From Micromonospora profundi (GTDB lineage: Bacteria > Actinomycetota > Actinomycetes > Mycobacteriales > Micromonosporaceae): a DNA stretch of 64,000 nucleotides. Shown in pieces: positions 16,099-25,127 of this stretch. Each line of letters begins with the position of its first letter. The stretch's first letter is position 1. The position numbers were made by a program, and so were the translations under genes. The stretch lies in contig NZ_JAATJK010000001.1 of NCBI RefSeq assembly GCF_011927785.1, positions 744,001-808,000 of the forward strand, given 5' to 3'. Below the pieces are notes generated by a model, which saw nothing but the letters and a program-made list of their open reading frames with translations, did no database searches and was not told the origin of the DNA.

Positions 16099-16935
16099 AT
16101 GGCCGAAGCACAGCAGGCCACCACCCGCCCGGCTGCCCGGCGCACCACCGCGAAGAAGACCGCAGCGGCGGAGCGGAACACGGGAGCGAGCCGGACCACG
16201 CCCGTGCGCAAGTCCACCACGGCGAAGGCGCCAGCCCGCAAGGCAGCCGGCGGCGCGGGCCGCGCCCCGGCCACGAAGACCACCACGGCCGCCAAGAAGG
16301 CGCCGGCGAAGAAGACCACGACGGCGAAGACCACCGCAGCGGCGAAGAAGACCGCGACGGCGAAGAAGACCTCAGCGGCGCGGAAGACCACCGCGGCGGC
16401 CAAGAAGGCGCCGGCCAAGAAGACCACGACGGCGGCCGCGAAGGCCCCGGCGAAGAAGACCACCACCCGCAAGACGACCACCGCGGCCAAGCGGACCCCG
16501 GCCTCCGCGGCGCGCAAGACCACCGCCGCCGCGAGCAAGACCACGTCGTCGGCGGCGAAGAAGACCACCGCCGCCGCGCGCAAGACCACCTCGTCGGCGG
16601 TGAAGACCGCGGCCAAGAAGGCGCCGGCCACGAAGACGGCCGCCAAGAAGGCCCCGGCGAAGAAGACGACGGCGGCGAAGAAGACCGCGTCCACCCGCCC
16701 GAGCGGCGGCGCCCGCAAGGCCGCGGCGAAGAAGGCCCCCGCCGCGAAGTCGACAAGCACCTCGTCGGCCACCACCCGCAAGGCGGCAGCCAAGAAGGCA
16801 CCCGCCAAGAAGACCACAGCGGCCAAGGCGCCCGCCCGCAAGGTGACCGCCCGTAAGTCACCGGCCCGCCCGGTCGCCGCACGAGCCACAGCCCCCCGGA
16901 GTACGCGCAGCACCGCCCGGAAGGCGACCGGCTGA
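16099..16935 (+). CDS. Histone H1-like Lys/Ala/Thr-rich basic protein
   Basis: 278 residues, almost wholly repeats of KKTT, KKAPAKK and ARKTT with no ordered domain, no acidic patch and no aromatic core. Such proteins resemble eukaryotic linker-histone tails and coat DNA. Because it lacks the HU fold found in HupS it is a pure tail protein. Start ATG 16099 after AAGGAGGAA. The repeats are low-complexity coding sequence, so length probably varies between strains. Confidence 0.8.
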   Translation: MAEAQQATTRPAARRTTAKKTAAAERNTGASRTTPVRKSTTAKAPARKAAGGAGRAPATKTTTAAKKAPAKKTTTAKTTAAAKKTATAKKTSAARKTTAAAKKAPAKKTTTAAAKAPAKKTTTRKTTTAAKRTPASAARKTTAAASKTTSSAAKKTTAAARKTTSSAVKTAAKKAPATKTAAKKAPAKKTTAAKKTASTRPSGGARKAAAKKAPAAKSTSTSSATTRKAAAKKAPAKKTTAAKAPARKVTARKSPARPVAARATAPRSTRSTARKATG

Positions 16936-16962
16936 GCGCACGCCGCCGGATCCGAGGAGTGA

Positions 16963-16986
16963 ACCGGCCGGGAGATCTCGGCCGGT
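16963..16986 (+). terminator. Hairpin after the histone-like gene
   Basis: ACCGGCCG (16963-16970) and CGGCCGGT (16979-16986) form an 8-bp stem with an 8-base loop, 27 bases past the stop. Confidence 0.45.
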
Positions 16987-17028
16987 CACCGGAAGCGGAT
17001 CACCGGCGGCGCTGTCAGGATTGACCCC

Positions 17029-18459
17029 GTGGTGATCCGACGCGTACTCGCCCCCCGCATCGACTTCGGCGCGCTGCGCCGCGAGCTCGGCCTGCCCGAG
17101 GAGTTTCCGGCAGACGCCCAGCGGGAGGCCGACGCGGCTGCCTCCGCGCCGCCCCGGCCGGCCGTCGACCGCACCGACGTACCGTTCGTCACTGTCGACC
17201 CTGCCACCTCCCGCGACCTGGACCAGGCGATGCACCTCGCCCGCCGTCCAGGCGGCGGCTACCGCGTGCGGTACGCGATAGCGGACGTCGCCGCCCACGT
17301 CCGTCCCGGCGGCGCGCTGGAGGAGGAGACCTGGCGGCGGGGGCAGACCGTCTACCTGCCCGACGGGCACGTACCGCTGCACCCGCTGACCCTCAGCGAG
17401 GGCGCGGCGAGCCTGCTGCCCGACGACGACCGGGCCGCAGTGGTCTGGACCATCGACCTGGACGCCGACGGCGGCACCGTGGCCGTCGAGCTGGAACGCG
17501 CCATGGTCCGCAGCCGCGCCAAGCTCGACTACACAGGGGTGCAGGCGGCAGCCGACGCCGGCACGCTGCCCGACCCGATCGCGCTGCTGCCCGAGATCGG
17601 CGACCGGCTGACCGCCCGAGGCCTGCGTCGGGGCGCCATCAACCTGCCGCTGCCAGAACAGGACGTGGAGCCCGACGGCGACGGCTGGCGGCTGGTGCTG
17701 CGTGGGCCGGCGCCCATGGAGGAACACAACGCGCAGATCTCCCTGCTGACCGGGATGACCGCTGCCGACATCATGCTGGCCGGCGGCATCGGCCTGCTGC
17801 GCACCATGCCCGGACCCAAGCCGGAGGCGGTGCAGCGGCTGCGGGCCGCCGCCGCGCCGCTGGGCGTGCACTGGCCCGACGGCGCTGCCCCGGGCGAGGT
17901 GATCGCGCGGCTGGACCCGGCCGAACCGCGCTGTGCCGCCTTCATCGACCAGGCAGCCGAGTTGATGCGCGGCGCGGCGTACACCGCATTCGACGGGGCA
18001 ACGCCCGAACAACCCGAACACGGGGGCGTCGCCGCCGCGTACGCCCACGTCACGGCGCCGCTGCGGCGCCTGGCCGACAGGTACGCCACAGAGGTCTGCC
18101 TGGCCCTGCACGAGGGCCGGGCGGTGCCCGACTGGGCGCGCGCCGCGCTGCCCCGGCTGCCCGAGGTGATGGCCAGCACCGACCGGACCGCCTCGGCGGC
18201 CAGCCGGGGCGCCGTGGAACTTGCCGAAGCAGTGCTGCTCGCGGACCGGTTGGGGGAGACCTTCGACGCGGCGGTCCTCGACGTCGACTCCCCTCCCAAC
18301 GGTAAGTCTCGCCCCCGCCCACCCGGCGGGACGGTGGCCCTGGACGCACCGCCGGTCCGCGCCCGCTGCCTCGGCGAACTGCCGCTCGGCGAACGGGTCC
18401 GGGTCCGCCTCGTCACCGCCGACCCGACGACCCGTACCGTCCTGTTCGAGCTGGCCTGA
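17029..18459 (+). CDS. RNB-domain 3'-5' exoribonuclease (RNase II/R family)
   Basis: 476 residues: a compact RNase II-type protein without cold-shock or S1 domains recognisable at the ends. The catalytic RNB signature VDPATSRDLDQAMHL (residues 56-70; metal-binding Asp57, Asp63, Asp65) is intact, followed by YRVRYAIADVAAHVRPG. Further in are RRGAINLPLPE and AYAHVTAPLRRLADR, both standard RNB segments. It would degrade RNA processively from the 3' end. Starts at GTG 17029 as in actinobacterial homologues. Confidence 0.9.
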   Translation: MVIRRVLAPRIDFGALRRELGLPEEFPADAQREADAAASAPPRPAVDRTDVPFVTVDPATSRDLDQAMHLARRPGGGYRVRYAIADVAAHVRPGGALEEETWRRGQTVYLPDGHVPLHPLTLSEGAASLLPDDDRAAVVWTIDLDADGGTVAVELERAMVRSRAKLDYTGVQAAADAGTLPDPIALLPEIGDRLTARGLRRGAINLPLPEQDVEPDGDGWRLVLRGPAPMEEHNAQISLLTGMTAADIMLAGGIGLLRTMPGPKPEAVQRLRAAAAPLGVHWPDGAAPGEVIARLDPAEPRCAAFIDQAAELMRGAAYTAFDGATPEQPEHGGVAAAYAHVTAPLRRLADRYATEVCLALHEGRAVPDWARAALPRLPEVMASTDRTASAASRGAVELAEAVLLADRLGETFDAAVLDVDSPPNGKSRPRPPGGTVALDAPPVRARCLGELPLGERVRVRLVTADPTTRTVLFELA

Positions 18460-18575
18460 GCCTTCTGGCTCGGGCGTCCGGCGTGCCTTTGGCGGGGCGT
18501 TCGGCGCGTGCGTAGCGGGGATTGTCACAGTGCCCGCCGCTGCTGCCGGACCAGGCGGTTTGCGAGGATGAACCC

Positions 18576-19274
18576 ATGGCATACGACGCGAGCACGCTGC
18601 CCGACGTGTCCGGGCTGACGGTCGGCATCATCGGTGGCACCGGCGATCAGGGGCGGGGTCTCGCCTACCGGTTCGCGCGGGCGGGGCAGACGGTGTTGAT
18701 CGGCTCCCGGTCAGCGGAGCGGGCCTCCGAGTCCGCCGCCGAGATCGCCGCACTGCCAGGCATGCCCGCCGACGCCACCATCACCGGCGCGGCAAACGAC
18801 GAGGTGGCCCGCCGCAGCGACGTGGTGATCATCGCGGTGCCGTGGGACGGACACGCCGCGACCATCGCCGCCCTCGCCGAGCCGCTCGCCGGCACGATCG
18901 TCGTCGACTGCGTCAACCCGCTCGGCTTCGACAAGCAGGGCCCGTACGCGCTCACCGTTCCCGAGGGCAGCGCCGTCCAGCAGGCCGCAGCGCTGCTGCC
19001 CAACTCCCGCGTCTGTGCCGCGTTCAACCACGTCAGCGCCCCGCTGCTGGCCGACCCCGAGGTCGACCGGATCGACCTGGACGTGCTGATCTGCACCGAA
19101 GACCGCGAACTGGTCGGCGTTGTCGGCGCGCTCGCCGCCCGGATTCCCGGCATGCGCGGCATCTACGCTGGCCGCCTGCGGAACGCCCACCAGATCGAGG
19201 CGTTCACCGCCAACCTGATCGCCATCAACAAGCGCTACAAGGCGCACGCCGGCATCCGCGTCACCGACCTGTAG
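18576..19274 (+). CDS. npdG: NADPH-dependent F420 reductase
   Basis: 232 residues. A Rossmann GxGxxG variant VGIIGGTGDQGRGLA (16-30), the NADP phosphate-binding IGSRSAERA segment, VVIIAVPWDGH and the family's VDCVNPLGFD and AFNHVSA blocks identify F420H2:NADP oxidoreductase (Fno/NpdG). It moves hydride between NADPH and cofactor F420, feeding F420-dependent enzymes in actinomycetes. ATG 18576 gives the standard start; upstream codons are noise. Its 3' end overlaps the reading frame of the decayed DUF222 gene. Confidence 0.9.
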   Translation: MAYDASTLPDVSGLTVGIIGGTGDQGRGLAYRFARAGQTVLIGSRSAERASESAAEIAALPGMPADATITGAANDEVARRSDVVIIAVPWDGHAATIAALAEPLAGTIVVDCVNPLGFDKQGPYALTVPEGSAVQQAAALLPNSRVCAAFNHVSAPLLADPEVDRIDLDVLICTEDRELVGVVGALAARIPGMRGIYAGRLRNAHQIEAFTANLIAINKRYKAHAGIRVTDL

Positions 19275-19999
19275 ACGGCCTGCGGCGGCGGTCCGCGTGG
19301 ACTCGCCGTAGGTCTCCGGTCTGCCTCAATCGCGCCGACTGAACGAGCGCGAGGCGGCTGGCTGTTGGGCGGCTGCCGCTGCGTCGCTGTCCGGCTGCGT
19401 CGCTGTCCGCTGGCTGCGGTCCGTTGCCGGGTGCCTGTTCGCTGGGTGTTGCCCGCTGCCGCCTCCTGCGCTCTCAACGCCGCCTCGGCGGCGGCGTCAG
19501 CCACCTCCGGCGCCACGTGGTCAAGGATCCGGGCACCCATCCGGCGTAACAACGTGGCGTCGAACTGGCCAGCCCATCCGAGGAGCACGTCGACCGCCTT
19601 GCCGGCTGCCGAGGTGTCGGCGGCGGCGTGGACCGTGGCGACGGTGTCGCCGATGATGCGGGCCTGCTCCACGCTGATGGCGCCCTCGGCGAGGGCTTGG
19701 CGGATCTCCGCAGGGCCGTTGTCGAGGGTGGCGGCGAGCTCGACCAGTCGGCGGGCGGCGGGGATGGTGAGTCGAAGCCGCTCGCGCAGCCACACCGGCG
19801 TGCAGGACGCGCCCTGGCGGCGGGCCGTGCCGCGACCGTCCACCTCCCGCACCAGCGCCAGCTTGACCGCCGCCACACGTTGTTCGAGGCGGTGCGCCGC
19901 ATCCAACGCGGCGACGAGATCGTGCTCGGAAGCTGCCCAGGTTGCCGCGTCAGAGCAGGCCGCCACTGCGGCCTCGGCCTGCTCCAACGCATCAATCAC
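19235..19999 (-). pseudogene. DUF222 (13E12-repeat family) protein, truncated before the HNH domain
   Basis: Starting at GTG 19999, the first 190 or so residues are a DUF222 domain (LEQRVAAVKLALVREVDGRGTARRQGA, WLRERLRLTIPAARRLVELA, AEGAISVEQARIIGDTV, HVAPEVADAAAEAALRAQE). Relatives carry on to a C-terminal HNH nuclease. Here the sequence turns into low-complexity Gln/Arg/Thr stretches made of short DNA repeats (19360-19440), and the frame ends inside the npdG 3' end. The nuclease is absent, so this is a broken copy. A LexA-like box sits just upstream. Confidence 0.7.
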
Positions 20000-20011
20000 A
20001 GGCAAATCTTA

Positions 20012-20023
20012 GAACAGGTGTAC
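20012..20023 (-). promoter_or_regulatory. LexA-like SOS box upstream of the DUF222 gene
   Basis: GAACAGGTGTAC matches the actinobacterial SOS box GAACNNNNGTTC with one mismatch and lies 13 bases upstream of the GTG. DUF222/13E12 genes are SOS-induced in mycobacteria, so the context supports the call. Confidence 0.5.
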
Positions 20024-20080
20024 GACATTCTCGGTCGCCATGATCGATCCGCTCCAGCCGCCAGATGGGCGCGCTGGCGA

Positions 20081-20127
20081 CGGCGGGACCGGCAGGTGCC
20101 CGAGGACCTGAGCCGGCGGTCCCGCCG
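20081..20127 (-). terminator. Terminator hairpin of panB
   Basis: CGGCGGGACC (20081-20090) pairs with GGTCCCGCCG (20118-20127). Further partial pairing inside the loop (GGCAGGT/ACCTGAGCC) strengthens the stem. It lies 55 bases past the panB stop. Confidence 0.55.
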
Positions 20128-20181
20128 CCACTCTGAGTGCCGCGCCAGCGCTGGAACACCGCGCCGGAGCACCTGGCAGAG

Positions 20182-21027
20182 CTAGAAGGTGTGTTCCGCT
20201 GCCGGAAACTCGCCGCCGCGGACCTCGTCGGCGAAGCGGCGGGTGGCTTCGGTCAGGGTGCCGGCCAGGTCGGCGTACCGCTTCACGAAGCGTGGGGCCT
20301 TGCCGGTACGCAGGCCGGCCATGTCCTGCCAGACCAACACCTGGGCGTCGGTGTCCGGGCCGGCGCCGATGCCGACTGTGGGGATGGGCAGTTCGTGGGT
20401 GATCTGCTTGGCCACCTCGCCGGGCACCATCTCCAGGACCACAGCGAAGGCGCCCGCATCGGCCACCGCCCGCGCGTCGGCGAGCACCTCGTCGGCTGTG
20501 TCGCCTCGCCCCTGCACCCGGTAGCCGCCCAGCGTGTGCTCACTCTGCGGGGTGAAGCCGATGTGCGCCATCACCGGAATGCCGGCACCGACGATCGCGG
20601 CGATCTGCGCGGCGCAGCGGCGGCCACCCTCCAGCTTCACCGCGTGGCAGCCGCCCTCTTTCATGAACCGTACGGCGGTGCGCAGCGCCTGGGTCGGACC
20701 TTCCTCGTACGAGCCGAAGGGCAGGTCACCGACGATCAGGGCCTGCCGGGTCGAGCGCACCACGGCCCGTACCAGGGGGAGCAGGTCGTCGGTGGTGACC
20801 GGCAGGGTGGTCTCGTAGCCGAACACGTTGTTCGCCGCCGAGTCGCCGACAAGCAGCACCGGTACGCCGGCCTGGTCGAAGATCCCCGCGGTGTACTGGT
20901 CGTACGACGTGAGCATCGGCCACCGTTCGCCGCGTTCCTTGGCGGCGATCAGGTCGCGGGTGCGGACCCTACGGGTGGCCGGGCCGCCGTACAGCGCGGT
21001 CACCTCGTTGGGAGTGGACTCCACCAT
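20182..21027 (-). CDS. panB: 3-methyl-2-oxobutanoate hydroxymethyltransferase (ketopantoate hydroxymethyltransferase)
   Basis: 281 residues. It transfers a hydroxymethyl group from 5,10-methylene-tetrahydrofolate to ketoisovalerate, the first step of pantothenate and so CoA synthesis. The TIM-barrel signatures are intact: [38 protein letters not shown] (Mg-binding Asp), [18 protein letters not shown] and VLEMVP with its catalytic Glu, then [20 protein letters not shown] 21027 is chosen because GAAGGAGA lies before it. CoA supply also serves carrier-protein activation in the NRPS cluster, though that link is general. Confidence 0.95.
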   Translation of the reverse strand: MVESTPNEVTALYGGPATRRVRTRDLIAAKERGERWPMLTSYDQYTAGIFDQAGVPVLLVGDSAANNVFGYETTLPVTTDDLLPLVRAVVRSTRQALIVGDLPFGSYEEGPTQALRTAVRFMKEGGCHAVKLEGGRRCAAQIAAIVGAGIPVMAHIGFTPQSEHTLGGYRVQGRGDTADEVLADARAVADAGAFAVVLEMVPGEVAKQITHELPIPTVGIGAGPDTDAQVLVWQDMAGLRTGKAPRFVKRYADLAGTLTEATRRFADEVRGGEFPAAEHTF

Positions 21028-21213
21028 CGTTGTCTCCTTCCTCGAGGCCGCCTGCGCGGTCCCCGGGTTCCGTCGCGATCGTCGCACCGGCGGACGGGGT
21101 GACGGCAGTGCGCAGTGGAAGATGTCACTCACGGAGCCACGAGGCCACCGAGCCAACGAGGGCCACCGGGCCACGGGGCGCCGGGCTGGTGACCCGGCGC
21201 CCACCTGGACGAC

Positions 21214-22971
21214 TCAGCCGTCCTCGCGCCACCGGTTGGTGATGGGGAGTCGACGGTCCCGGCCGAACGCCTTCATCGAGATCTTCGCGCCGGGGGCGGA
21301 CTGCCGTCGCTTGTACTCGGCGGTATCCACCAGCCGGAGCACCCGGTCCACCACCGCCGGGTCGTGGCCGGACTCGACCAGCCCGTCCCGGCCGAGGTCG
21401 CCGTCGACGTAGCCGATGAGGATCGGGTCCAGTACGTCGTAGTCGGGCAGGCTGTCGCTGTCCAGCTGACCTGGGCTCAACTCGGCGCTCGGCGGCTTGC
21501 CGATCGAGTTCTCCGGGATCGGGGCGGTCTCGCCTCGGCGGGCCGCGTCGGCGTTGCGCCACTTCGCCAGCCGCCAGACCAGCGTCTTCCAGACGTCCTT
21601 GATCGGGTTGAAGCCACCGACCGAGTCGCCGTACAGGGTGGAGTAACCGACGGCCAGCTCGCTCTTGTTGCCGGTGGTCAGCACCAGGTGGCCCTCCTGG
21701 TTCGACAGCGCCATCAGGATGACGCCGCGCACCCGGGCCTGGAGGTTCTCCACAGCGATACCGGACAGCGACAGGTTGGCCAGGAAGCTGTCCACCATCG
21801 GCTGGATCGGCTCGACGCGGTAGTCCAGGCCGGTGCGCTTGGCCAGGTCGGCGGCGTCCTCGCGGGAGTGCTCGGAGGAGTGCTGGCTGGGCAGCGACAC
21901 CCCCACCACGCGGTCGGGGCCGAGCGCGTCGACGGCCAGGGCGGCCACCACCGCCGAGTCGATGCCGCCGGAGAGGCCGAGCACCACGGACGGGAAACCG
22001 TTCTTGTTGACGTAGTCGCGCAGGCCCAGCACCAGCGCCTGCCACACCTCGGCCTCGTCGGCCACCGGCTCGATCAGCCCGCCGGAGGCGGCCGGGCCGG
22101 TCGGTGCGGGCGGGATCGTCTCCACGATGCTGTGTACGACCCGCATGTCGTCCGCGACGCTCTGGCTGCCCGGCGCCGTGGTGGCGGCCGGCAGGTCGAC
22201 GTCGTGTACGAGCAGGTGCTCGACGAACTGCGGGGCACGGGTGAGCAGTTCGCCGTCGGCCGTGACGATCATCGAGTCGCCCTCGAAGACCAGCTCGTCC
22301 TGGCCGCCGATCATGTTGACGTACGCGACGGTGGCACCCGCCTCGGCGGCCCGGCGCCGGACCAGCGGCAGCCGGACGTCGTCCTTGTTCAGCTCGTACG
22401 GCGAGCCGTTGATGTTGACCACGAGGCCGACGCCGGCCTGCCGGGCGGCGGCGAACGGACCGCCGGCCTGCCACAGGTCCTCGCAGATGGTCAGCGCGGT
22501 GTCGACGCCGCCGATGCGGACCACTGTCAGCTCGTCGCCGGGGATGAAGTAGCGGTCCTCGTCGAAGACGCCGTAGTTGGGCAGGTGGTGCTTGAAGTAG
22601 CGGGCGACAACAGTGCCCCGGTGCAGCAGCGCGGCGGCGTTGCGGGCACCCCGGCCCGGCTCGGCGTCCCCGCTGACCTGTGGTGGGCCGTCGGCGTCGA
22701 GGTAGCCGACCACGACCGGCAGGTCACCGAGGCCGTCGGCGGCGAGGTCCGCGGCGAGCCGCTCCAGGGCGGCGCGGGACGCGGCGATGAAGGAGCGCCG
22801 GAAGACGAGATCCTCGACCGGATATCCGGTAAGCATCATCTCGGGAAAGAGGACCAGTTGGGCGCCAGCGTCGGCGGCCCGGCGGGTCCAGCTGCGGACC
22901 TGGCCGGCGTTGCCGGAGAGGTCGCCGACTCTCGGGTTGACCTGGGACAGGGCGAGACGCAGGGTGGGCAT
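21214..22971 (-). CDS. nadE: Glutamine-dependent NAD+ synthetase
   Basis: 585 residues. The N-terminal nitrilase-fold glutaminase (1-270) has its triad Glu44 (LFPE), Lys127 (YFKHHLPN) and Cys163 (TICEDLW). The C-terminal synthetase (about 300-585) has the PP-loop SGGIDS at 334-339. The enzyme amidates nicotinate adenine dinucleotide with ammonia tunnelled from glutamine, the last step of NAD synthesis. ATG 22971 matches family starts (MPTLRLALSQVNPRVGD); the frame stays open further upstream into non-coding sequence. Confidence 0.95.
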   Translation of the reverse strand: MPTLRLALSQVNPRVGDLSGNAGQVRSWTRRAADAGAQLVLFPEMMLTGYPVEDLVFRRSFIAASRAALERLAADLAADGLGDLPVVVGYLDADGPPQVSGDAEPGRGARNAAALLHRGTVVARYFKHHLPNYGVFDEDRYFIPGDELTVVRIGGVDTALTICEDLWQAGGPFAAARQAGVGLVVNINGSPYELNKDDVRLPLVRRRAAEAGATVAYVNMIGGQDELVFEGDSMIVTADGELLTRAPQFVEHLLVHDVDLPAATTAPGSQSVADDMRVVHSIVETIPPAPTGPAASGGLIEPVADEAEVWQALVLGLRDYVNKNGFPSVVLGLSGGIDSAVVAALAVDALGPDRVVGVSLPSQHSSEHSREDAADLAKRTGLDYRVEPIQPMVDSFLANLSLSGIAVENLQARVRGVILMALSNQEGHLVLTTGNKSELAVGYSTLYGDSVGGFNPIKDVWKTLVWRLAKWRNADAARRGETAPIPENSIGKPPSAELSPGQLDSDSLPDYDVLDPILIGYVDGDLGRDGLVESGHDPAVVDRVLRLVDTAEYKRRQSAPGAKISMKAFGRDRRLPITNRWREDG

Positions 22972-23136
22972 GTGTTCATCTTGCCCCAGCTCCGCCCGGC
23001 CAATCCGTACCCTCGGACGAGATGGCGGCCACGCCACGGCGCGCCCGGCGGGCGGCCCTCGGCGGCGGCCGGGCCAGCGTGCGGCACGGTACGGCCCGGC
23101 GGACGGGACACGAGGGGACGGGCGGCTGTGGTTCGC

Positions 23137-23152
23137 GTAACGTCTGCGTAAC
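23137..23152 (+). promoter_or_regulatory. GlnR-box-like repeat upstream of glnA2
   Basis: GTAAC-N6-GTAAC lies about 85 bases before the glnA2 start. The actinobacterial GlnR/PhoP-type motif is gTnAC-N6-GaAAC, so it fits with one mismatch in the second half-site. Confidence 0.35.
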
Positions 23153-23233
23153 CAGGCCCGGGAACACTGGGCGGGCAGGTCGGGTACAGCCCGACCAAGG
23201 CGGACAAAAAGAGTGTCGCGAGGGGTTGGGGAA

Positions 23234-24583
23234 GTGGACCGTCAGCAGGAGTTCGTCCTCCGCACGCTGGAAGAGCGGGACATCCGGTTCGTCCGGCTGT
23301 GGTTCACGGACGTGTTGGGCACGCTCAAGAGCGTCTCGGTGGCACCCGCGGAGCTGGAGTCTGCCTTCGAGGAGGGCATCGGCTTCGACGGCTCGGCGAT
23401 CGAGGGCTTCGCCCGGGTCTTCGAGTCGGACATGGTGGCCATGCCCGACCCGACCACCTTCCAGGTCTTCCCGTTCGAGGGCGGGGTCAGCGGCGAGAGC
23501 GCGCGGATGTTCTGCGACATCCTGCTGCCCGACGGCGGCCCGTCCTGGGCCGACCCGCGGCACGTGCTGCGCCGCGCGCTGTCCAAGGCGGCCGAGAAGG
23601 GCTTTACCTTCTACACCCACCCCGAGATCGAGTTCTTCCTGCTGGAGAACGGTCCGCAGGACGGCTCGGTGCCCACCCCGGTCGACACCGGCGGCTACTT
23701 CGAGCACACCACCCACGCGGTGGCCCGCGACTTCCGCCGTCAGGGCGTACTGGCGCTGGAGCGGATCGGCATCTCGGTGGAGTTCAGCCACCACGAGGTC
23801 GCCCCCGGCCAGCAGGAGATCGACCTGCGCTACGCCGACGCGCTCACCACCGCCGACAACATCATGACCTTCCGGCACGTGGTCAAGGAGGTGGCGCTCT
23901 CCACCGGCGTGCAGGCAAGCTTCATGCCGAAGCCGTTCACCGACCAGCCGGGCAGCGGCATGCACACCCACCTGTCGCTGTTCGAGGGCGAACGCAACGC
24001 CTTCCACGACAGTGGCGACCCGATGAAGCTCTCCAAGGTGGCGAAGTCGTTCATCGCCGGCCTGCTGGTGCACGCCCGGGAGTACACGGCCGTCACCAAC
24101 CAGTGGGTCAACTCCTACAAGCGGCTGTTCCCGCAGGCACTGCCGGACCGCATCACCGAGAGCCCGGCGTACGTCTGCTGGGGTCACCTGAACCGGTCCG
24201 CGCTGGTCCGGGTGCCCGCGTACGGCAAGCCCAACTCGGCTCGTGTCGAGGTCCGTTCACCGGACTCGGCGGCCAACCCGTACCTCGCCTTCGCGGTGCT
24301 GCTCGGCGCCGGCCTCAAGGGCATCGAGGAGGGCTACGAACTGCCGCCGGGCGCCGAGGACGACGTCTGGTCGCTGAGCAGCGCCGAACGGCGTGCCATG
24401 GGCTACGAGGCGCTGCCGGAGAACCTCTCCGAGGCGATCGACGTGATGGCCGAGTCCGAACTGGTCGCCGAGGTGCTCGGGGAGCACGTCTTCGACTTCT
24501 TCCTGCGCAACAAGCGGGCCGAGTGGGAGCAGTACCGCCGCGAGGTCACGCCGTACGAGCGGCAGCGTTACCTGGCGCTGTAG
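23234..24583 (+). CDS. glnA2: Glutamine synthetase type I, GlnA2 group
   Basis: 449 residues, whose start MDRQQEFVLRTLEERDIRFVRLWFTDVLG... and spacing match mycobacterial and streptomycete GlnA2. The glutamine synthetase core is complete: GFDGSAIEGFARV, the Mg-binding EIEFFLLE, the ATP-binding FMPKPF and GSGMHTHLSLF, and RVEVRSPDSAANPYLAFAV. It lacks the NLYDLPPE adenylylation loop, so unlike the GlnA1 in this window it should escape GlnE control. GTG 23234 is chosen; a GTG at 23213 is possible. Confidence 0.9.
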   Translation: MDRQQEFVLRTLEERDIRFVRLWFTDVLGTLKSVSVAPAELESAFEEGIGFDGSAIEGFARVFESDMVAMPDPTTFQVFPFEGGVSGESARMFCDILLPDGGPSWADPRHVLRRALSKAAEKGFTFYTHPEIEFFLLENGPQDGSVPTPVDTGGYFEHTTHAVARDFRRQGVLALERIGISVEFSHHEVAPGQQEIDLRYADALTTADNIMTFRHVVKEVALSTGVQASFMPKPFTDQPGSGMHTHLSLFEGERNAFHDSGDPMKLSKVAKSFIAGLLVHAREYTAVTNQWVNSYKRLFPQALPDRITESPAYVCWGHLNRSALVRVPAYGKPNSARVEVRSPDSAANPYLAFAVLLGAGLKGIEEGYELPPGAEDDVWSLSSAERRAMGYEALPENLSEAIDVMAESELVAEVLGEHVFDFFLRNKRAEWEQYRREVTPYERQRYLAL

Positions 24584-24670
24584 AGCCGGGGATGACGCGT
24601 TGGCGCACTGCCGCTATCGTCTCGATCACCGCGCCGGTACCCCTCCGGGCGGAGATTCGGGAGGCAGTCC

Positions 24671-25096
24671 GTGCTGGAGGATCTGTTCAGCGGTGCCTGG
24701 CAGAGCATCGTGTTCGGTGTCGTGGGTGTCGGGCTCATGGCGGCCGGATTCGGCCTGGTCGACCTGCTGACCCCCGGGCGACTGCGGGACCTGATCTGGG
24801 TCGACCGCAACGCCAACGCGGGGCTGCTGCTCGCCGCCAACCAGCTCGGCATCGCCGGGATCGTCTTCACGGCGATCCTGACCAGCTACAGCGACTTCGG
24901 TAAGGGGCTCGCCTCCACAGTGGTCTTCGGGCTGGTCGGGCTCGCCATCATGGCGTTGGCATTCGTGGTGCTCGACCTGCTCACCCCGGGCAAGCTCGGT
25001 GAGGTCATCTGCTCGCCCGAGCCGCACCCGGCTGCCCGGATCAGCGCCGCCACGCACTTCGGCGCGGCTCTGATCGTCTGCGCCTGCATCGCCTGA
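24671..25096 (+). CDS. DUF350 integral membrane protein
   Basis: 141 residues with four hydrophobic helices and the repeated DUF350 signature FGLVDLLTPGRLRDLIW and FVVLDLLTPGKLGEVI. The two halves are related by internal duplication. Function unknown. Between the halves, ANAGLLLAANQLGIAGIVFTAI is typical of the family. It follows glnA2 by 87 bases, in the same direction. Confidence 0.85.
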   Translation: MLEDLFSGAWQSIVFGVVGVGLMAAGFGLVDLLTPGRLRDLIWVDRNANAGLLLAANQLGIAGIVFTAILTSYSDFGKGLASTVVFGLVGLAIMALAFVVLDLLTPGKLGEVICSPEPHPAARISAATHFGAALIVCACIA

Positions 25097-25127
25097 GGCT
25101 GTCGTACCTCGGATCTAGGTTCCGGGG

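Noticed and set aside
16200-16900. Closely spaced DNA repeats considered as a CRISPR array or tandem repeat.
   Set aside because: They are Lys/Ala/Thr codon repeats inside a coding frame with a good start; there are no spacers.
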